Of a stretch of DNA of 64,000 bases, positions 1 through 13,600 are shown one piece after another. Below the pieces are notes generated by a model. That model ran no database searches. It was not told the origin of the DNA and saw nothing but the letters and a program-made list of their open reading frames with translations. The stretch is from positions 558,001-622,000 of the forward strand of contig QJNS01000002.1 of assembly GCA_004154925.1 (NCBI GenBank), read 5' to 3'. The stretch is from Monosporascus cannonballus. Its lineage: Eukaryota > Ascomycota > Sordariomycetes > Xylariales. Made by a program: the position numbers and the translations under genes. Within the stretch, counting starts at the first letter, position 1. Every line of letters begins with the position of its first letter.

Positions 1-781
1 ACCCTTTCTTGTTCATATCCGTTAGACCACTTTGACAGTGTTTGTGGAGTGGTGCGCCATACAGCTATGAGAAGCTTCTAATAGCTGAGTCACATCGTGA
101 AAGTGAAACAGAATCTCTTATTCAACCACTTGAAGAGCTTTTGGAGCCGCATTAATTAGCTAAGGATTTACGAAAGCATTTGGGAGCATTGGTCACAGTT
201 CGCGTACATCCGATAGGGTTACATCGCCTGGCGCCAAGGCCCGCGAGGCTTGGAATAGCCAATCAAGCCGCGGCAATTCGATGTAGGATCAGGCCCTTAG
301 TCAGCACCATTGATGATGACGCTTTTCCAGTGGGGCCCATATCTTGTGTAACATCAACGCTCATACTGCGCAACTGCGAGATATGTTCGGCATCGTGGCA
401 TAGAACGGCCAAAACCTGCAGTTCAGGCGGTGAAGATGCATATCCCGACCGCGATAATGATGGTCAACGCTCTGGAAGTCAAGGCGATTGACGGTTGCTT
501 ACTCCTATGCAATTCCGACTTGCCTCTCTTAGGCAGCGGTGACGTCCGTATGAGGAGATTGCATCGTAATTGATGGGAATCTCTAGCGCCGTCGACGCTG
601 TCATAAAACAGCTAGAATGCCAAAGGAATGGACATAAAAAGCCTCACAACCCTCGAAAAACTGTTCAATGCATCATCACTGAACATTCCTCTGACAGCCG
701 AACTTTGTATCCCTTTCCATCAACTAGCAGCATTATACTACCCCGTGGAAGACTACTATAACATCTTTGTTACTCGCAGCC
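1..781. other. Gene-poor left edge
   Basis: Composition is ordinary (not AT-rich), but no reading frame resembles a known family. The longest open stretch, 180-491 on the plus strand, has no recognisable domain. The region may be the 5' flank of the isochorismatase-family gene that starts at 782, or the eroded end of a neighbour outside the window. Confidence 0.5.
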
Positions 782-1667
782 ATGAAGTTCAATTCTGCAT
801 CTCTAATACTACTCGCCAGCACGGCTACCTCACGTTACACGTACGAGAGGCTTGATAAAAATGACACGGTAAGGCAACAGACCGGTTACATCTGAAAAGT
901 AGCTAATTGTGTCAAGCTGCTCGTAATCCTGGACTTGCAGGAGGGACTTTTCAGCTTGGCTCGCGACTATGACCCGATTCTTTATCGCAATGCCATCTAC
1001 GCCCACGCGGAGTTGGGCAGGGTCTTCGACCTCCCAGTCATCTTGACTACATCTGCTGAGACTGGTACGTGCATTGGTTCAGCTGTAATAAACTGGCAAG
1101 CAGCTTATTTTGCCTCTAATAGGACCTAATGCTCCCTTGCCGAATGAGTTCATCGAGTGGTACCCGGATGCTCCGTTTATCAAGCGGAATGGCGAGGTCA
1201 ACGCATGGGACAACCCCGAATTCCGAGAGGCTGTCATTGCGGCCAACAAGTCCCAAATCATCCTTGGCGGTATCACAACTGATGTTTGTAAGTGCGACCC
1301 TCTCGTGCAGGTACCGTCTTTCGCCTCCAAGAGAACCATCCTGACTTGGGCGTTAGGCACCGCATTCCTCGCGCTTTCGCTCCGCGACGCAGGCTACAAG
1401 GTGTATGCAAACCAAGAAGCATCGGGCACTACCACGGAGCTCATCCGCAACGAGGCGAACAACCGGATGAGGGACGCTGGTGTGCAGATTCTTTCGTACT
1501 TCGCTATTATCTGCGAACTGATGCGCGACTGGCGCAGCACTCCCGGCGCTGTGCAGATCTTCCCTATTCTGGACAAGTACTATCCAGCCTACGGCATGCT
1601 TGCTAGGGGCCACAGGGCTGCTGTTGAGAACGGCACTATCTCGCCCGGTGAAGATATCCTTCCTTGA
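782..1667 (+). CDS. Isochorismatase-family (YcaC-like) cysteine hydrolase with signal peptide
   Basis: Four exons: 782-868, 917-1064, 1123-1287 and 1357-1667, giving 236 aa. Introns are 48, 58 and 69 bp; reading phase is kept across all three. The first 17 residues (MKFNSASLILLASTATS) look like a secretion signal, unusual for this normally cytosolic alpha/beta hydrolase family. Family landmarks follow in order: LLVILDLQEG with the acidic catalytic residue near Asp35, FDLPVILTTSAETG, FIKRNGEVNAWDNPEF, and ITTDVC with the nucleophile Cys134, whose codon is split by intron 3. The C-terminal part (SYFAIICELMRDW) matches YcaC-type proteins. Members hydrolyse amide or ester-like bonds in small molecules; the substrate here cannot be read from sequence. 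The first acceptor (tcaag at 916) is weaker than the others. It is the only gene before a 26-kb transposon block. Confidence 0.85.
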
Positions 1668-2450
1668 GCGGCGAGAATGTGATGGGTTTAGCGGGGCTCA
1701 ACCGGGTAAGTGGTGTCTCCAGCAGAAGGGAGAGCGTGACAATCATTCTTCACGTCTTGCGACTCAAAACAGCGACGCGATTAAACAGCCATTTAAACAC
1801 CGGTTGGTAAATCGAAACTAGGTGGGGTAAAGGGGGGAGCTGAAGTTGGTTGGATATGTACTGTAGTCTATACCTTCGAAACGCTCGTGGCTGCCCGATC
1901 TCCAGCAATTATAGCGACAGTCTTATGAGGTGGTGCATGCTATTTTTGAGCCCATCCTTGAAGTTCAAACTGCATAAGGCTGGACACTTGTGGTCGGTGG
2001 TTCGGACTCTAAGAAATAATAGCTAGCAAGCTCAATATCTAATATGGGATCCCTGGAATAATGTGTTTCCCAGGTCCATACCTAGCTTTGAGCCTTAATA
2101 ATTAACAACGCTGCCCCTTTGCTGCAATGCATACCTCTATAATACAGCACTTTAATATTTATGTCCTAGCAGTCTCCGTTTAAAGGCGTCATTACTGTGA
2201 TACCCGACTCCAATGGGATCCGCCTGCGCTCCTGGTAGCAGGTCCTGTTCAGCAACTCCATATCAAACTGGTCCTGGATACTATGGCCAATTCGCGTCGG
2301 TAGCCGCTGCAATCGTGGATCTTGCGCGTCACGGACCTTTTTAAAGCATAATTTCCACAGAAGCGCTAGGTTCCGAAGCTTCTCGGCCGTGACTCTCACG
2401 CACAACTACCGGAATATGCTCTGAACTCGCTACAGTAACTCACACCAGCC
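1668..2450. other. Intergenic stretch before AT-rich block
   Basis: No gene is supported. A 79-codon minus-strand frame (2166-2405) has no recognised domain. Around 2028-2095 there is an imperfect inverted arrangement (agctcaa ... ttgagc, with ccctgg ... cccagg inside) that could be a relic of a small element. Composition falls sharply to AT-rich just after 2450. Confidence 0.4.
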
Positions 2451-5188
2451 GGAACTACAGCCTTATTTTTCTTTTTGTCCTCTTTGGTTCTTTTATTTAA
2501 ATTTTGTATTTAAATTTATTGAAATTTGTTAGTGAAATTTTTTATTGAAACTTTTTATTAAAACTCTTTAAAAACTTCTGTTTTTTTATAATTTAAACCT
2601 TTTATTTTTCTTTTCTTTTATTTTTCTATTTTATGTTTTATATTTATATTTTATGTTTTATTTTTCATTTATTTGGTATTGTTATTGTTATTGTTATTAA
2701 AAGATAAAAAAAAGGAAAGAAATAGAAAAGATATAAGAAAAAATCACTTTTGCAACACTTTTTAAAACTCCACTAATATTATATCATGTAATAATTTTGT
2801 GTATATTTGGCTTAGCTTGGAAAATAAGGCTTAAACCTAGATCTAGCTTGCAAAACTCAACTGACAGGCTTAGTCTTAGTGTAGACACTTTTTAGCATTT
2901 AGAGACATTTCCGCATTGTCCAACAGATTTCATATAACTCTACGAGCCGCTCTTGTTATCCTTATTTTGCTATCACGTAACGGTTTAAGAGTTTAACCAA
3001 ATATTAAACCTAACTCGTACGGGTTTATATTAGCAAAAATATCGTAATATTACAAGTAATAAATAACTTTAGTACGGTTGTTAATATTAAAGATATTATA
3101 AGTTATAAAATTATAAATAAAAATTTTAATAATTTAAATTAAAATATAATATATTTATATTTATATAAATTAATTAGCAAGTTCCAAACAAACTAGTAAA
3201 CTATTCGGTAATTTAACTTTTTATTTCATTTAGATATTTTTATTATAATTGTTTTTACAAAACATCATATGATAAGTTTTTATATAATTGATTAAACTAA
3301 AATTTATTTTTAAAATCTTTTTTCTTATAAGTTTCATTTTAAGTACATCAGGTTTCATTTTTAAACCTTATTTTCGCAGAATCGAACAAAGTTACGTTTT
3401 GGTTAATTTAATTAAAATAGAAGTGTTCGAAATTCTGGTTTATTTGTTTAATTTTAGAAGAAATCTACTTATTAAACAATAAATATAAATTATTACGGAG
3501 TATATATACGTCGTAATCATTTTTATAATAAAATTAGTATTTTTTATTAATTAATTATTATATTACGTAAGTTCGTTACTTGAAAAAAACTATAATCGAA
3601 ATATTTTCAAATAACTCTTTTATCTGATTGTGCCGTATTCATCGTCAACAATCATAATATTAAACATAAAATACTTAATTTATCAATTGAACTTTTTAAT
3701 TTTTAAACGTGTTTAATATCTTTAAATAACGTAAACCGGCGACGGTAATAAACATTTTAGTTAGAAAAATATAAATGTTGTTAATTAAAATTGAATAAAT
3801 TCATGAAAATCCTGTTTGTAAAACGTTAATTAAAACACAACTTTTAATTTTACCGTTACTAATAAAATTATTTAGTAAACGTTAATATTTATAAAACTTT
3901 TAACGAATTTGTAAATATTTTCGAAATCTAAGTATTTTTTTACTTAAATACTAAGTAAGTCCGTTTTTATTTCGTATATCAAAACTTCTTTTATTTAATA
4001 TATTATTTTAGTTTTTATTTGTAAATGTTTTTGTTTGATATATATTTTAATAATATTCGTTATTACCATGAATAAAGAATTATAGAAAATAAAACAAAAT
4101 TTAACCTTTGATAAAAGTATCAATTAGTACAAATGTTTTAAAAATGTTTTTTAATAATTTTATACATTATAATAGCTTTAAAATTTGATTTTTGTGGCAT
4201 TGTCTGTTGAAATATTATTGGAAATAAAATCCTTTTCTAAATATTAACTTATTTTAATTTATTTTTAAAACTAATATTATTTTATTTATTTTATATAAAT
4301 TTTAATTCAATTTTTAGTATTTTGATATACATATTTCAATTATCATAATGTAAATGTTGTTTTCACAATAAGAGATTTATTATAAAATTTAATATAGATG
4401 ATATATTAAATTAAATCTAATATTTTTCTAACTGTTGTTCAATATATTATAATGAGAAATATTTTAAATATTTAAGATATAAGAAATTTTTTAATTTAAT
4501 TTGTTTTAGTGATTGATTTATGTTTAATTTAGCAATATATATTATAAATATTTTTAAAAATTCGAAATCAAGAAACGGGGTTAATTAAAAATATATAAGA
4601 AAATAAGAAAATAGTAAAGGTACAGCTAAATATCGGCGACCAGTCGCCGACCCAACTACTTAGGACTATTATAAAATACTATACCCGAGAGAATACATAT
4701 ATAACGTAGATAAAATTCGTTTAATATATTTCTTTACAAGAATAGTCTACAACTACTTGGCTATATACTGGTCTATATATCTATTTCTTTATAAATAATT
4801 TTTGATTATAAAATATATTTGTTTAAAAAAGTATATACATATAATTTATTTTATATTTAACGTCCTATATCAGCTCGCAAGCTAAACTATCTCGCGAGCC
4901 GTTTTTATTAACATATTGATTATTTAATTTTATTAAATAATTATTTAGTATTAATAACATAGAATATTTTATAAAAAATTCAGAATAAATTTGGCTATTC
5001 AAGCTGAAGACCAAACTCGAAACCTAGTTTTAAAATAGTATATTCTATCTATAATATCCTCGAATTTACCTTAAAAGCTCAATATTACGGTCGACGCGTC
5101 CGAATCGATATTTTTTCCAATTTGCAAAAATTAACCTTGATCGAAAAAACATCGATTATCGAACGGATGTTCAAAATAAATACGCGAA
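2450..5188. repeat. RIP-degraded AT-rich repeat, unidentified
   Basis: The sequence is very AT-rich with stops in all frames; remaining C and G lie mostly in CpG. A low-complexity T-rich patch with gttatt repeats is at about 2640-2700. A perfect 7-bp stem (tcggcga / tcgccga, loop ccag) sits near 4633-4650. Apart from the LTR fragment near 2975 no element type can be recognised. Confidence 0.6.
2975..3056 (-). repeat. Solo or truncated chromovirus LTR end
   Basis: The stretch with gtttaaccaa, attaaacctaa and tcgtacgggtttata matches, in minus orientation, the shared 3' portion of the LTRs of the chromoviruses further right (for example 5205-5290 and the complement of 16930-17008). Only this part is present, so it is a relic LTR fragment. 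Its boundaries are approximate. Confidence 0.6.
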
Positions 5189-5193
5189 AGTTT

Positions 5194-5460
5194 TGTGACG
5201 AGCTAGGAGTTTAACCAACTATTAAACCTTAGTCGTACGAGTTTATAATGGCAGGAATATCGTAGAAATCTGAGCAATTAATACAGTAATCGTATTACGT
5301 CTCGTAATATCAAAAGTGCCTTAGGTAACGAATTGTTATTTTAAACTGAAGTTATCTAAATTATAGAAATAATGATCGTATATATCCTTCTTTTTCTTAG
5401 CTTAATTACTTATGATTATACGGCCGGTAATGAATATAATTACTTGCGATCCTTTTTAAT
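5194..5460 (-). repeat. 3' LTR of element C, truncated
   Basis: It aligns with the element's 5' LTR (17986-18361) from the TGTGACG outer end to about cttgcgatcc near 5455. The U3 part present in the other copy, carrying a run of TGATCA-type motifs, is missing. About 110 of 376 bp are lost. The outer 150 bp are almost unmutated. Confidence 0.75.
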
Positions 5461-5504
5461 TTCTTTTTCTTTTCTTTTTTTCGTTTAGTAAATATCCTTT
5501 TTTT

Positions 5505-6140
5505 TTGCTTTCAATCATATCGTCTCGTATTTCTAAGATTCGTCGCATTTTTTGTTCTTTTACCGTTTATCGTGCTTACTTCGTAAAAGTCTTTAACGAA
5601 TTTGGGTACGAAGTTATGCCTTATTCTTATTGTTTTTCGAAGAACATAAGGTATAAAATAATGGAAAACGTTTTAAGATATAAAGAATGTATTAATCGAA
5701 GTTAATTTTATAATGGTACCGGTATACCCATTTTGTCCTTATAAAATATTTATCGTAAACATTAGCGTTTAAAACGTAAACAAGCGCTTATTAAAAAGCA
5801 ATTGTTAAAGTTTTAACGGCTTTACCTTAAGACTTAACGTTATTACCAGGAAGAAATAAATAAAAAAGTTTTTCGTTTTATTCGTTTACGTAAACAAAGA
5901 GCGTTAGTTCGTTTGAAAAGCATTATTATAGTATAATGCGGGCTTTAGTTACTGGACGAATTAAAGGAATAAAAACGTTAAAAACAAGAGCAACTGGAGG
6001 CTGCCGTTACGGCTGTTATATTAACATAAGTCGCGGTCGACTGGCTCGATATTTCGGCTATTAATTGGTCGATTATTAATTAAGACGCGTTTGTCGTTAT
6101 TAATAAAAGCTTTGTAATAAGTGTTAGGCGTTAATAAGAT
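5505..6140 (+). pseudogene. Antisense ORF of element C: Zn2Cys6-like cluster plus charged tail (RIP-broken)
   Basis: It runs opposite to the host element, between its chromodomain and 3' LTR. From 5622 six codons are spaced C-x2-C-x6-C-x8-C-x2-C-x6-C, exactly a fungal Zn2Cys6 spacing: positions 1, 3, 4 and 6 read TAT (Tyr) and positions 2 and 5 still read TGT (Cys). TGT to TAT is the G-to-A change expected from RIP. The cluster is preceded by a basic, hydrophobic stretch and followed by a Lys/Arg/Glu-rich region (RLKRKQ, YQEEINKK, RLRKQRALVR) that looks helical or coiled-coil. Stops interrupt it, for example in the fifth spacer. No start ATG can be assigned. Short frames like this recur beside fungal chromoviruses as hypothetical proteins; a DNA- or RNA-binding role is inference. 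Confidence 0.6.
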
Positions 6141-9100
6141 TTTTAATAGATTCCCAGGAATTTTCGGAATCCGAGTGCTTTTTCCACCTAATTAGATACT
6201 GGGTAAATCCGTCCTGTTTTCGTATTTCGAAAATTCTTTTTACTTCGTATACTTGTTCGTTTTTTACTTTTATGTCGTCTTATATCGTATGTACTTTAAT
6301 TATATTTATTATTAATTCGAATAAAAAAATATAAAACATCAAAAGGAATTTAACTTTTAATAAAAGTTCTAAATAATAATTATTTTCTGAAATTTTTTGG
6401 ATATATTTGTATGGACCAATATACTTAAAGCTAAATATTTTTAATTATAAAAAAACCATTTTCCCCCTTTTAAAAGTTAATCCTCTTAATTTTTTCTAGT
6501 TATAATATTTATTTATTTAATTCCGTACGAATTCCAGTTCCGTTTTTACTTTTTGATATAATTGATATAACTGTTTTAACGTAAAAAATGCTTTAATATT
6601 AACTGAACCGTTATCGCGTACTCTTTTGAAAATTTTTAAAATAAAATTAAAATTTACGTTTACCAATAATATCTTAATATTTTGATAATAACTAATATTA
6701 TAAGTTAATTATGCAACTAGTAATTTTTTAATTTAATTATTTTGTTCGCAATTAATATAACATTATAAATATGTTTCCGAAATTTAATTTATTCCTTTTA
6801 TTTATTTATCCGTTTAAGGCTTAAATATGCTAAATAATTTATAATTTAAGCCGCTTTATATTATTAGACTTTGTCAAAAGTTTGATATATATATTAATCC
6901 TTTTTATAAAACGATTTGTATTAGTAATCCGTATATATTGAAAATACTTTTAAAAAATATATTTTATATATTCGGCGTTCATAGCTTTGTAATATAATAG
7001 AAAATAGGAAAGTTTTGGAAATCGATTAACGATTACGAAAATGCTATCGTAATATATTTCCGTATTTAGAATTTTTAATATAAAAAGATTGGTAATAAAG
7101 TTAAATATAATTAAATATTATAATCGTTTTACAACTGGTAATAGTTATAATTTTTTATATAGTTTATGTCGTCGAGTTTTTCCTTTGGCGCAAATATCGA
7201 ATTAACATATGATTTTCTGTACGGTTAATTCTATTCTAGGAAAAAAATATATACGTTAAAACCGTTCTAAGATTTTGTAAATCTCTGGATATCCGTATAA
7301 CTGATATTTGTATATTTTTCGTACTAAATCTTTCTGGTATTTTTCTGGAATTTGTATTTTGTTTATCTTTTGGTTTTTTGGGAGACCGTTATTATATTAC
7401 TTGATTTTCTGGTATATATCGAAAAATACGGCCCGAATTAACGTAATTTGTCATAAGCGTAAATAAGCTTTTATAATTATATTGAAAATTATATAATTAA
7501 TTTTAACCAATCTTTTTCGAGATTTAATTACTTCCTTAAAGCATTTGCTTTATTATTCTTTAAGCCTTTTTTATGGATAATAACGAAGTCGAAATTCGCC
7601 AATTCTTCTGTATAATGAAGTTATCGTTTTATAAGCTTTCTGGTCGTAATAAATCGTATAAGATTTTAATAATTCGTACAAATTTTAACCTAGTATAAGT
7701 TTCTTTTTAGGAAGTGCTTAAATTTTCGGACTATTATAACAATAGCTATAAATTCCTTATTTAGAATACCGTATCTAAGTTCGACTTTTTTAATTTATAC
7801 GAAAAAATATAATATGGTATAATTTGCTCTAATTATTTCGTTATCTGATTATTACATTTAATACGTAATCCGAAATATTGGTTTTTAATTTAATAGGGCA
7901 ATTTAAATTATATATAATTAATATTAACTTGTTTGTAATCGTATTTGTAATATTTTTAAATGTTTATTCCGTATCTGGCATTTATTTAAATAAAAATTTC
8001 GTAAAATTCGTTAAAGAGTTAATTATTTTACTAAAGTTTTAAATAAACTTTCTATAAAAATTAGCGAATTTAAAGAATATCTGTATTTGCTTAATTATAA
8101 TTGCCGTTTGTTATTTTGTAATTATAACGATTTTTTGGAATTTACTTTAATATGTTATCGGGTAATAATATATTCTAGATATTTTATTTTTGTTTATAGA
8201 GTTATTTGGTTTTTGCGTTAATAAATAATTTTACGTCTTATAAAGCTTAAAAAACCTTATAAACGTATTATGCGTATATCTTTTCCGTTTTTAAGAAAAT
8301 AAAAATGTTATCAAAATAATATAAAATAAAAATATCGAGAAATTTGCGTAATACGTAATTTATTTTCAGTTACAAAGTTGTTAGTATGTTCGTAAGTTTT
8401 ATTAATATAATTAAATATTCAAATAGTCCTTATTTCGTTTTGAAAATTGTTTTTTATTTGTATTTTCTGGATTTTAATAAAATTATCTTTATTTTTAAGA
8501 TCGAATATTGTAAATTATTTGGCTCCGTAAAATCAGTTTTTTATTTCCGTAATTAAGGGTAATAATATTCGATCCTTAATAGTAATATTGTTCTGTTGTC
8601 GATAACTAACCATAAATCATAGTTTTTCGTTTTTTTTGGTACGAAAAACAAAAGATATTGTGCTAATAATTTCGAAGTTCGAATTTATCCTTTTTTATAA
8701 CCGGTTTTTTACGTATTTTTTAAAATTATATAGTTTATTTCCGTTAAAGATCTTTTTTAAAAATTATCTTATAATTTTATTCGTTATGTTTTTATAATCT
8801 GGTGTCGAATTTTGTTTAAAAGGTTATTCGTATTTATAACACTGTAATAATATATTAATTAGATTTTTTAATATTTGGGGCTGCTATTTTAATTATTTTA
8901 GATCGTTATTTAATTACTTTAGTTTCGCTTTAATAATAATAATAATATGTCGTATTTTTTCATACCCGTTTTTTTTATGTTTTATTTTTTTAAGTAATAA
9001 GGTTTTTATTATATTTTTATATTTATATTTATCGTTATTGTCGATTAAATATTAAAATCTTTATTTTTCTCTTATTCGTTCATTAATAAAAAATAAAATA

Positions 9101-10289
9101 AATTTTACTTAGCTCATTTTACCGTTAATTTAAATTCCGTATAGGCGTATTTATAATAATCTTAAGATTATATCGTAATTTCTAATAAAATGATATCGAT
9201 ATTAATTATTTAATATTATTCTTTAAAAAAAATTGTATAATTTATTATTGCGACATATTAATACGTTTTAAGTCGTATTTCAAAGGTAATAAAATTATTA
9301 ACGGCTTTTATTATCTCGTTTAAAACCTTTTTTGAAATTTTTTTGGACTTTTCTGAGTTTCGTGATTTTGCAGCTTTTTTATAAGTAACCTTTTTTTAAC
9401 TTTATTATAATTTCTTTTATTAAGTAAATTAGTTTTTATGTTTATAATTATATCTTATTATAGGTTATTTTTGTTATCGTTTTAAAAATATTTTATAAAT
9501 TAACGTATTTTTTTAAATAATTTTTTAAAGATTTATAATAAATACTAACTAAAAATAAAATTTCGTAACAATTTTTTAATAACGTTTTTTATCGTACGTT
9601 AAATTATTTTTTTCCCGTTTGGTAATTACATTATCTATAGTAATTAAAAATATTCTTTTACCGGTATTATTTCTTTCGGACCAGCTTTTTATTTTGGCTA
9701 ATTATTAGATATTTTTTAGGGCTTTGATTCGAAATTATAGATATTATTATTTATTATCCTTATTATTTCCGGTACAGTTTGAAAAATTAAATCTTTCATA
9801 ATATATGCGGGTAATTTGTTTATAAATATGCTATTTCTATTTTTCGTAAGCGGGATATTCTCGTCGTCGACAGTATATAACGTACATTTTATTATATCGA
9901 TTAGGGTTTCCAGGACAGATTTTCTTTGTCCAATTTGGGTTTTCGCGTAATTATCCGTATAATATTTCTTATTAGGTTCGCCATATTTGTTAAATCAGCT
10001 TTTTGGCTTTTGGTATACTTTGTCGAATTTTTTATTGCGATAACTTTTATTGCACTTTTCGCCATAAGGGCCTTGGCCTCTATTTAGGCTGAATTTTATT
10101 AATAGATTTATTTTCGTCCTTTTAATTTTCTTTAAATTATTTTTAAGCATAGGTTTTTAATTATTTTAACGGGATATTTTAAGTACTTTATACTACGATG
10201 CCTTATGTCCTATTTTATTACAATCGTGATACTTAATTTGGCTTTAATTCTTTTTATACGTCACTCTTAATTCTATAAGTCCTGGTTCT
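6125..10289 (-). pseudogene. Element C gag-pol remnant (zinc knuckle to chromodomain)
   Basis: Read on the minus strand from 10289 downward. A CCHC zinc knuckle lies near 10175-10235: Y-H-D-C-N-K-I-G-H-K-A-S-stop-Y, i.e. C-x2-C-x4-H-x4-C with two Cys turned to Tyr and a probable Trp turned to stop. RNase H-like sequence is near 7540-7700. The chromodomain is near 6125-6265. Reverse transcriptase and integrase should lie between these but are too decayed to bound. Every frame has many stops. The N-terminal half of gag lies on the far side of element A (17014-17985). Confidence 0.7.
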
Positions 10290-10659
10290 TATTATGACCT
10301 AACGGACTGCGGCCTCAGAAAACGGTCGCAACAGGAAAATAACTAAGCCATATAGGTCGAGTCACGTAATAGCTCGACAAGATCGATCGTAAAGCCCATA
10401 AAGCCGAGTTCGATAGGATCGATCGTAAAACCAATAAAATCAGGATTGATAGATTAAAAGAATTAAGTATAAAACATTCGTTATTTCCATAATTTAGATA
10501 ATACCAGTTTATAATAATATTTCGTTATTTAAAGTACTTTTAAAATTACGAAACGTAATACATTATTATATTTATTACTTATATTTTTACGATACTTTTA
10601 CCAATATAAACCCGGACGATTAAAGTTTAATAATTAGTTAAATTATATAGTTTGTTATA
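10290..10659 (+). repeat. 5' LTR of element A (370 bp)
   Basis: It begins TATTATGACC (ancestral TGTTACGACC) and ends TTTGTTATA (ancestral CTCGTCACA). It holds two full copies of a ~36-bp unit (gatcgatcgtaaagcc ...) plus a partial third, against three plus a partial in the 3' LTR; that one unit explains the 36-bp length difference. The inner half is more mutated than the outer half. Confidence 0.88.
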
Positions 10660-13600
10660 CGTTATAAGTTTTTATTTAGTAATACCGTTAGATTTTAAAT
10701 AATAGTTAATATTGTTAAAATATCGACCAGCATTTAAAAAACCTTTATTTAGCAGCTTTAAACGCCAATTCGGGAACTAAAAAAAATTCGATAATTTAGG
10801 GTTACGCCATTTATCTAAACCGTTTTCGCCCGCATAAAGCCTAAAAAGCCAGAATTTTACGACAAGAAAAATAACCTTTAACCTTTTTTAATTTAGGTAC
10901 GAATTTATTTTTGTTTTTTAAACTTTAGCAACTTAGCGGATATAGTTTTAATGATAAGAATATATCTGACGGGGGACGTTGTCGATTAGTTTAAATTTAT
11001 TATAAAAAAACTTTTAAAAGTAGAAAAATCGGATAAAAAAGATTTTATTAACGAAATTTTTTTATTTTATATTAATTTCGAAAACAAAATACGCGATAAT
11101 TTCGATAATCCAGATACACAACGATTTACGGCTTAATAATTTATATAATTCCGATAAAAGAGATTTACGTTTAAGTACGCCGTAATTTTTAAAAACTTTG
11201 CGGTTAAAACAGGATAGAGAAATAACGAAGCCAATATTTTAATTAATATGTTTTATAAAAAATTAAAGGAAAATATTAAAAATAAAATTATTTGAATTAA
11301 ATAATTAAATATCTTAAACCGGTATATTACAAAAGTACTTAAGATTAATAATTAACAATTTGAAAAATAATAAAAAAAATAATATGTTTTACGTTCGGGA
11401 TATAATAAGTTTAACCAGGGGAAAAAACGAAACGTACCTTTTATTTTTTACGAAACGGTATTAGGACTTATAAAATTTGATATTACTTATAGATAAAATT
11501 AAAGCCAGATGAAATATTTTAATTATATCAAAACGGAATATAAAATTTATAAATATAAAAAGCTTAAAAAGATATAACAAAGTTTTTAGATTTTTATATC
11601 GGATAAATAATTAAGAAATAATTAAGAAAGCAATAGCAAGGTTATTAGCATAATCCAGGTCAAATACGTATTAGGTTTATGGCAAAAGGTTTAAAAAGGA
11701 CCAGTACGATAAAAAATTCAATACGAAATAGAAAAAACTAGAAAATTAACTTAATAAATATTGCGAATAAAGCAAAAGGTATTACGAAGCTGGTTATATA
11801 ACTACTAGAATTGGACAGAAGAAATCTGTCTCGGAATACCTGATCGATACGGCAGAATATACGCTATATATTATCGATAACGAAAATATCCCGACTACGA
11901 AAAATAAAAATAATATATTTACGTACGAATTATCCGTATGTGTTATAAGAGATTTAATTTTTTAAATTGTACCGGAAATAATAAAGACGATAAGTAATAA
12001 TATCGATAATTTCGAATTATAACTCCAAGAAATATTTAACAGTTGGCCGAAATAAAAATTTGGCCCGAAAAGAAAAATACTTACAGAAAAACCTTTCTTA
12101 TTATTTTAGATAATATAATTATTAAACGGAAAAAAAGTTAATTTAGCTTCTGATTAAAAAATACTGTTAAAAAGGTATTACGGATTTTTAATTTTAATTA
12201 AAATTTATTATAGATTTTTACGATAAATATTTATTAAGGAAAAAATACATTAATTTATAAAAGTTTTTAAAACGATAATTAAAATAATATATATTAAGAT
12301 ATAATTATAAATATAAAAAAATAATTTATTTAATAAAAAATTAAAAACATATTAAAAATAATTAATATGATACCAAGGAATAATATATTAATAATAATAA
12401 TAAATTTAGTACCTTAACGTATTAAACGAAAAAATATAAATAAAGTTCGATAAATTCGAATGAGAATTAAAATAAAGGTTATTTATAAAAAAGCCGCAAA
12501 ATAAGAAAACTCAAAGAAATTAAAGAGAATTTCCGAAAAAGATTTTAAATATGACGATAAAATTCGTTAATAACTTTATTATCTTACAAATACAAATCGG
12601 AACGTATTAATATATCGTAATAATAAATTACGGAACTTTAGACAGAAATTATATTATTCTAAATATAATTAATAAATTTAAATTATTATAAAAATATAAA
12701 TTAAAATCTTATGTAACGACAAATACTAAAAATTAAGAATTCGCTTATAATAACGGAAAGATTATATGCAAAATTAATTGTTTCGAAATTTTTATTAAAA
12801 AATAATACTAAATAATTACTTTCGATATTATTTTATTTAAGAATTACGATATAATGTTAAATTTATTATGGATACGTTAATACGGAATTTTAAGTAATAA
12901 CGGAATTAGCCAGGCAAAGTTTACCTTATATCTTATTAGCAAATAAAAAAAAGAAAAACTTAAAATCTTAATTTTCGATCGATAATCACGATAAATATAC
13001 ATACAAAAATATAATAAATATCTTATTATTTAAAAAAACAAAATATGAAAAAACGAATATTAAAATTAAATATTACATATTATTATTATTATTATCGAAA
13101 TAAAATTAAAACAACTAAATAACGATTTAAAATAATAAAAATAAGAACTTAAAGAATTAAAAGATTAATTAATATATTATTTTAATATTATAAATATAAA
13201 TAACTTTTTAAAATAAACTGGATACGAAATTATTAAAACATAATAAATAAAATTATAAAATAATCATTAAAAAAGAATTTTCGACAAAGTTTTACCTTAT
13301 TTATAACTTTAACGGAAACGAATTACGCATTTTCAAAAAATATCTAAAAAGTTGGCAACAAAAAAATGAATTCGACCTTCGAAATTATTAATAAGATACG
13401 CGATATTTTTTATAATTAAATAAAAAGTAGAAATTACGATTTATAATTAATTATCGATAATTAAACTACGTTATTATCAGAAATTAAATATTATTACTTT
13501 TAATTACGGAAATAAAAAACCGACTTTACGGAACTAAATAATTTATAATATTCGATCTTAAAAATAAATATAATTTTATTAAAATTAAAAGAAATACGAA

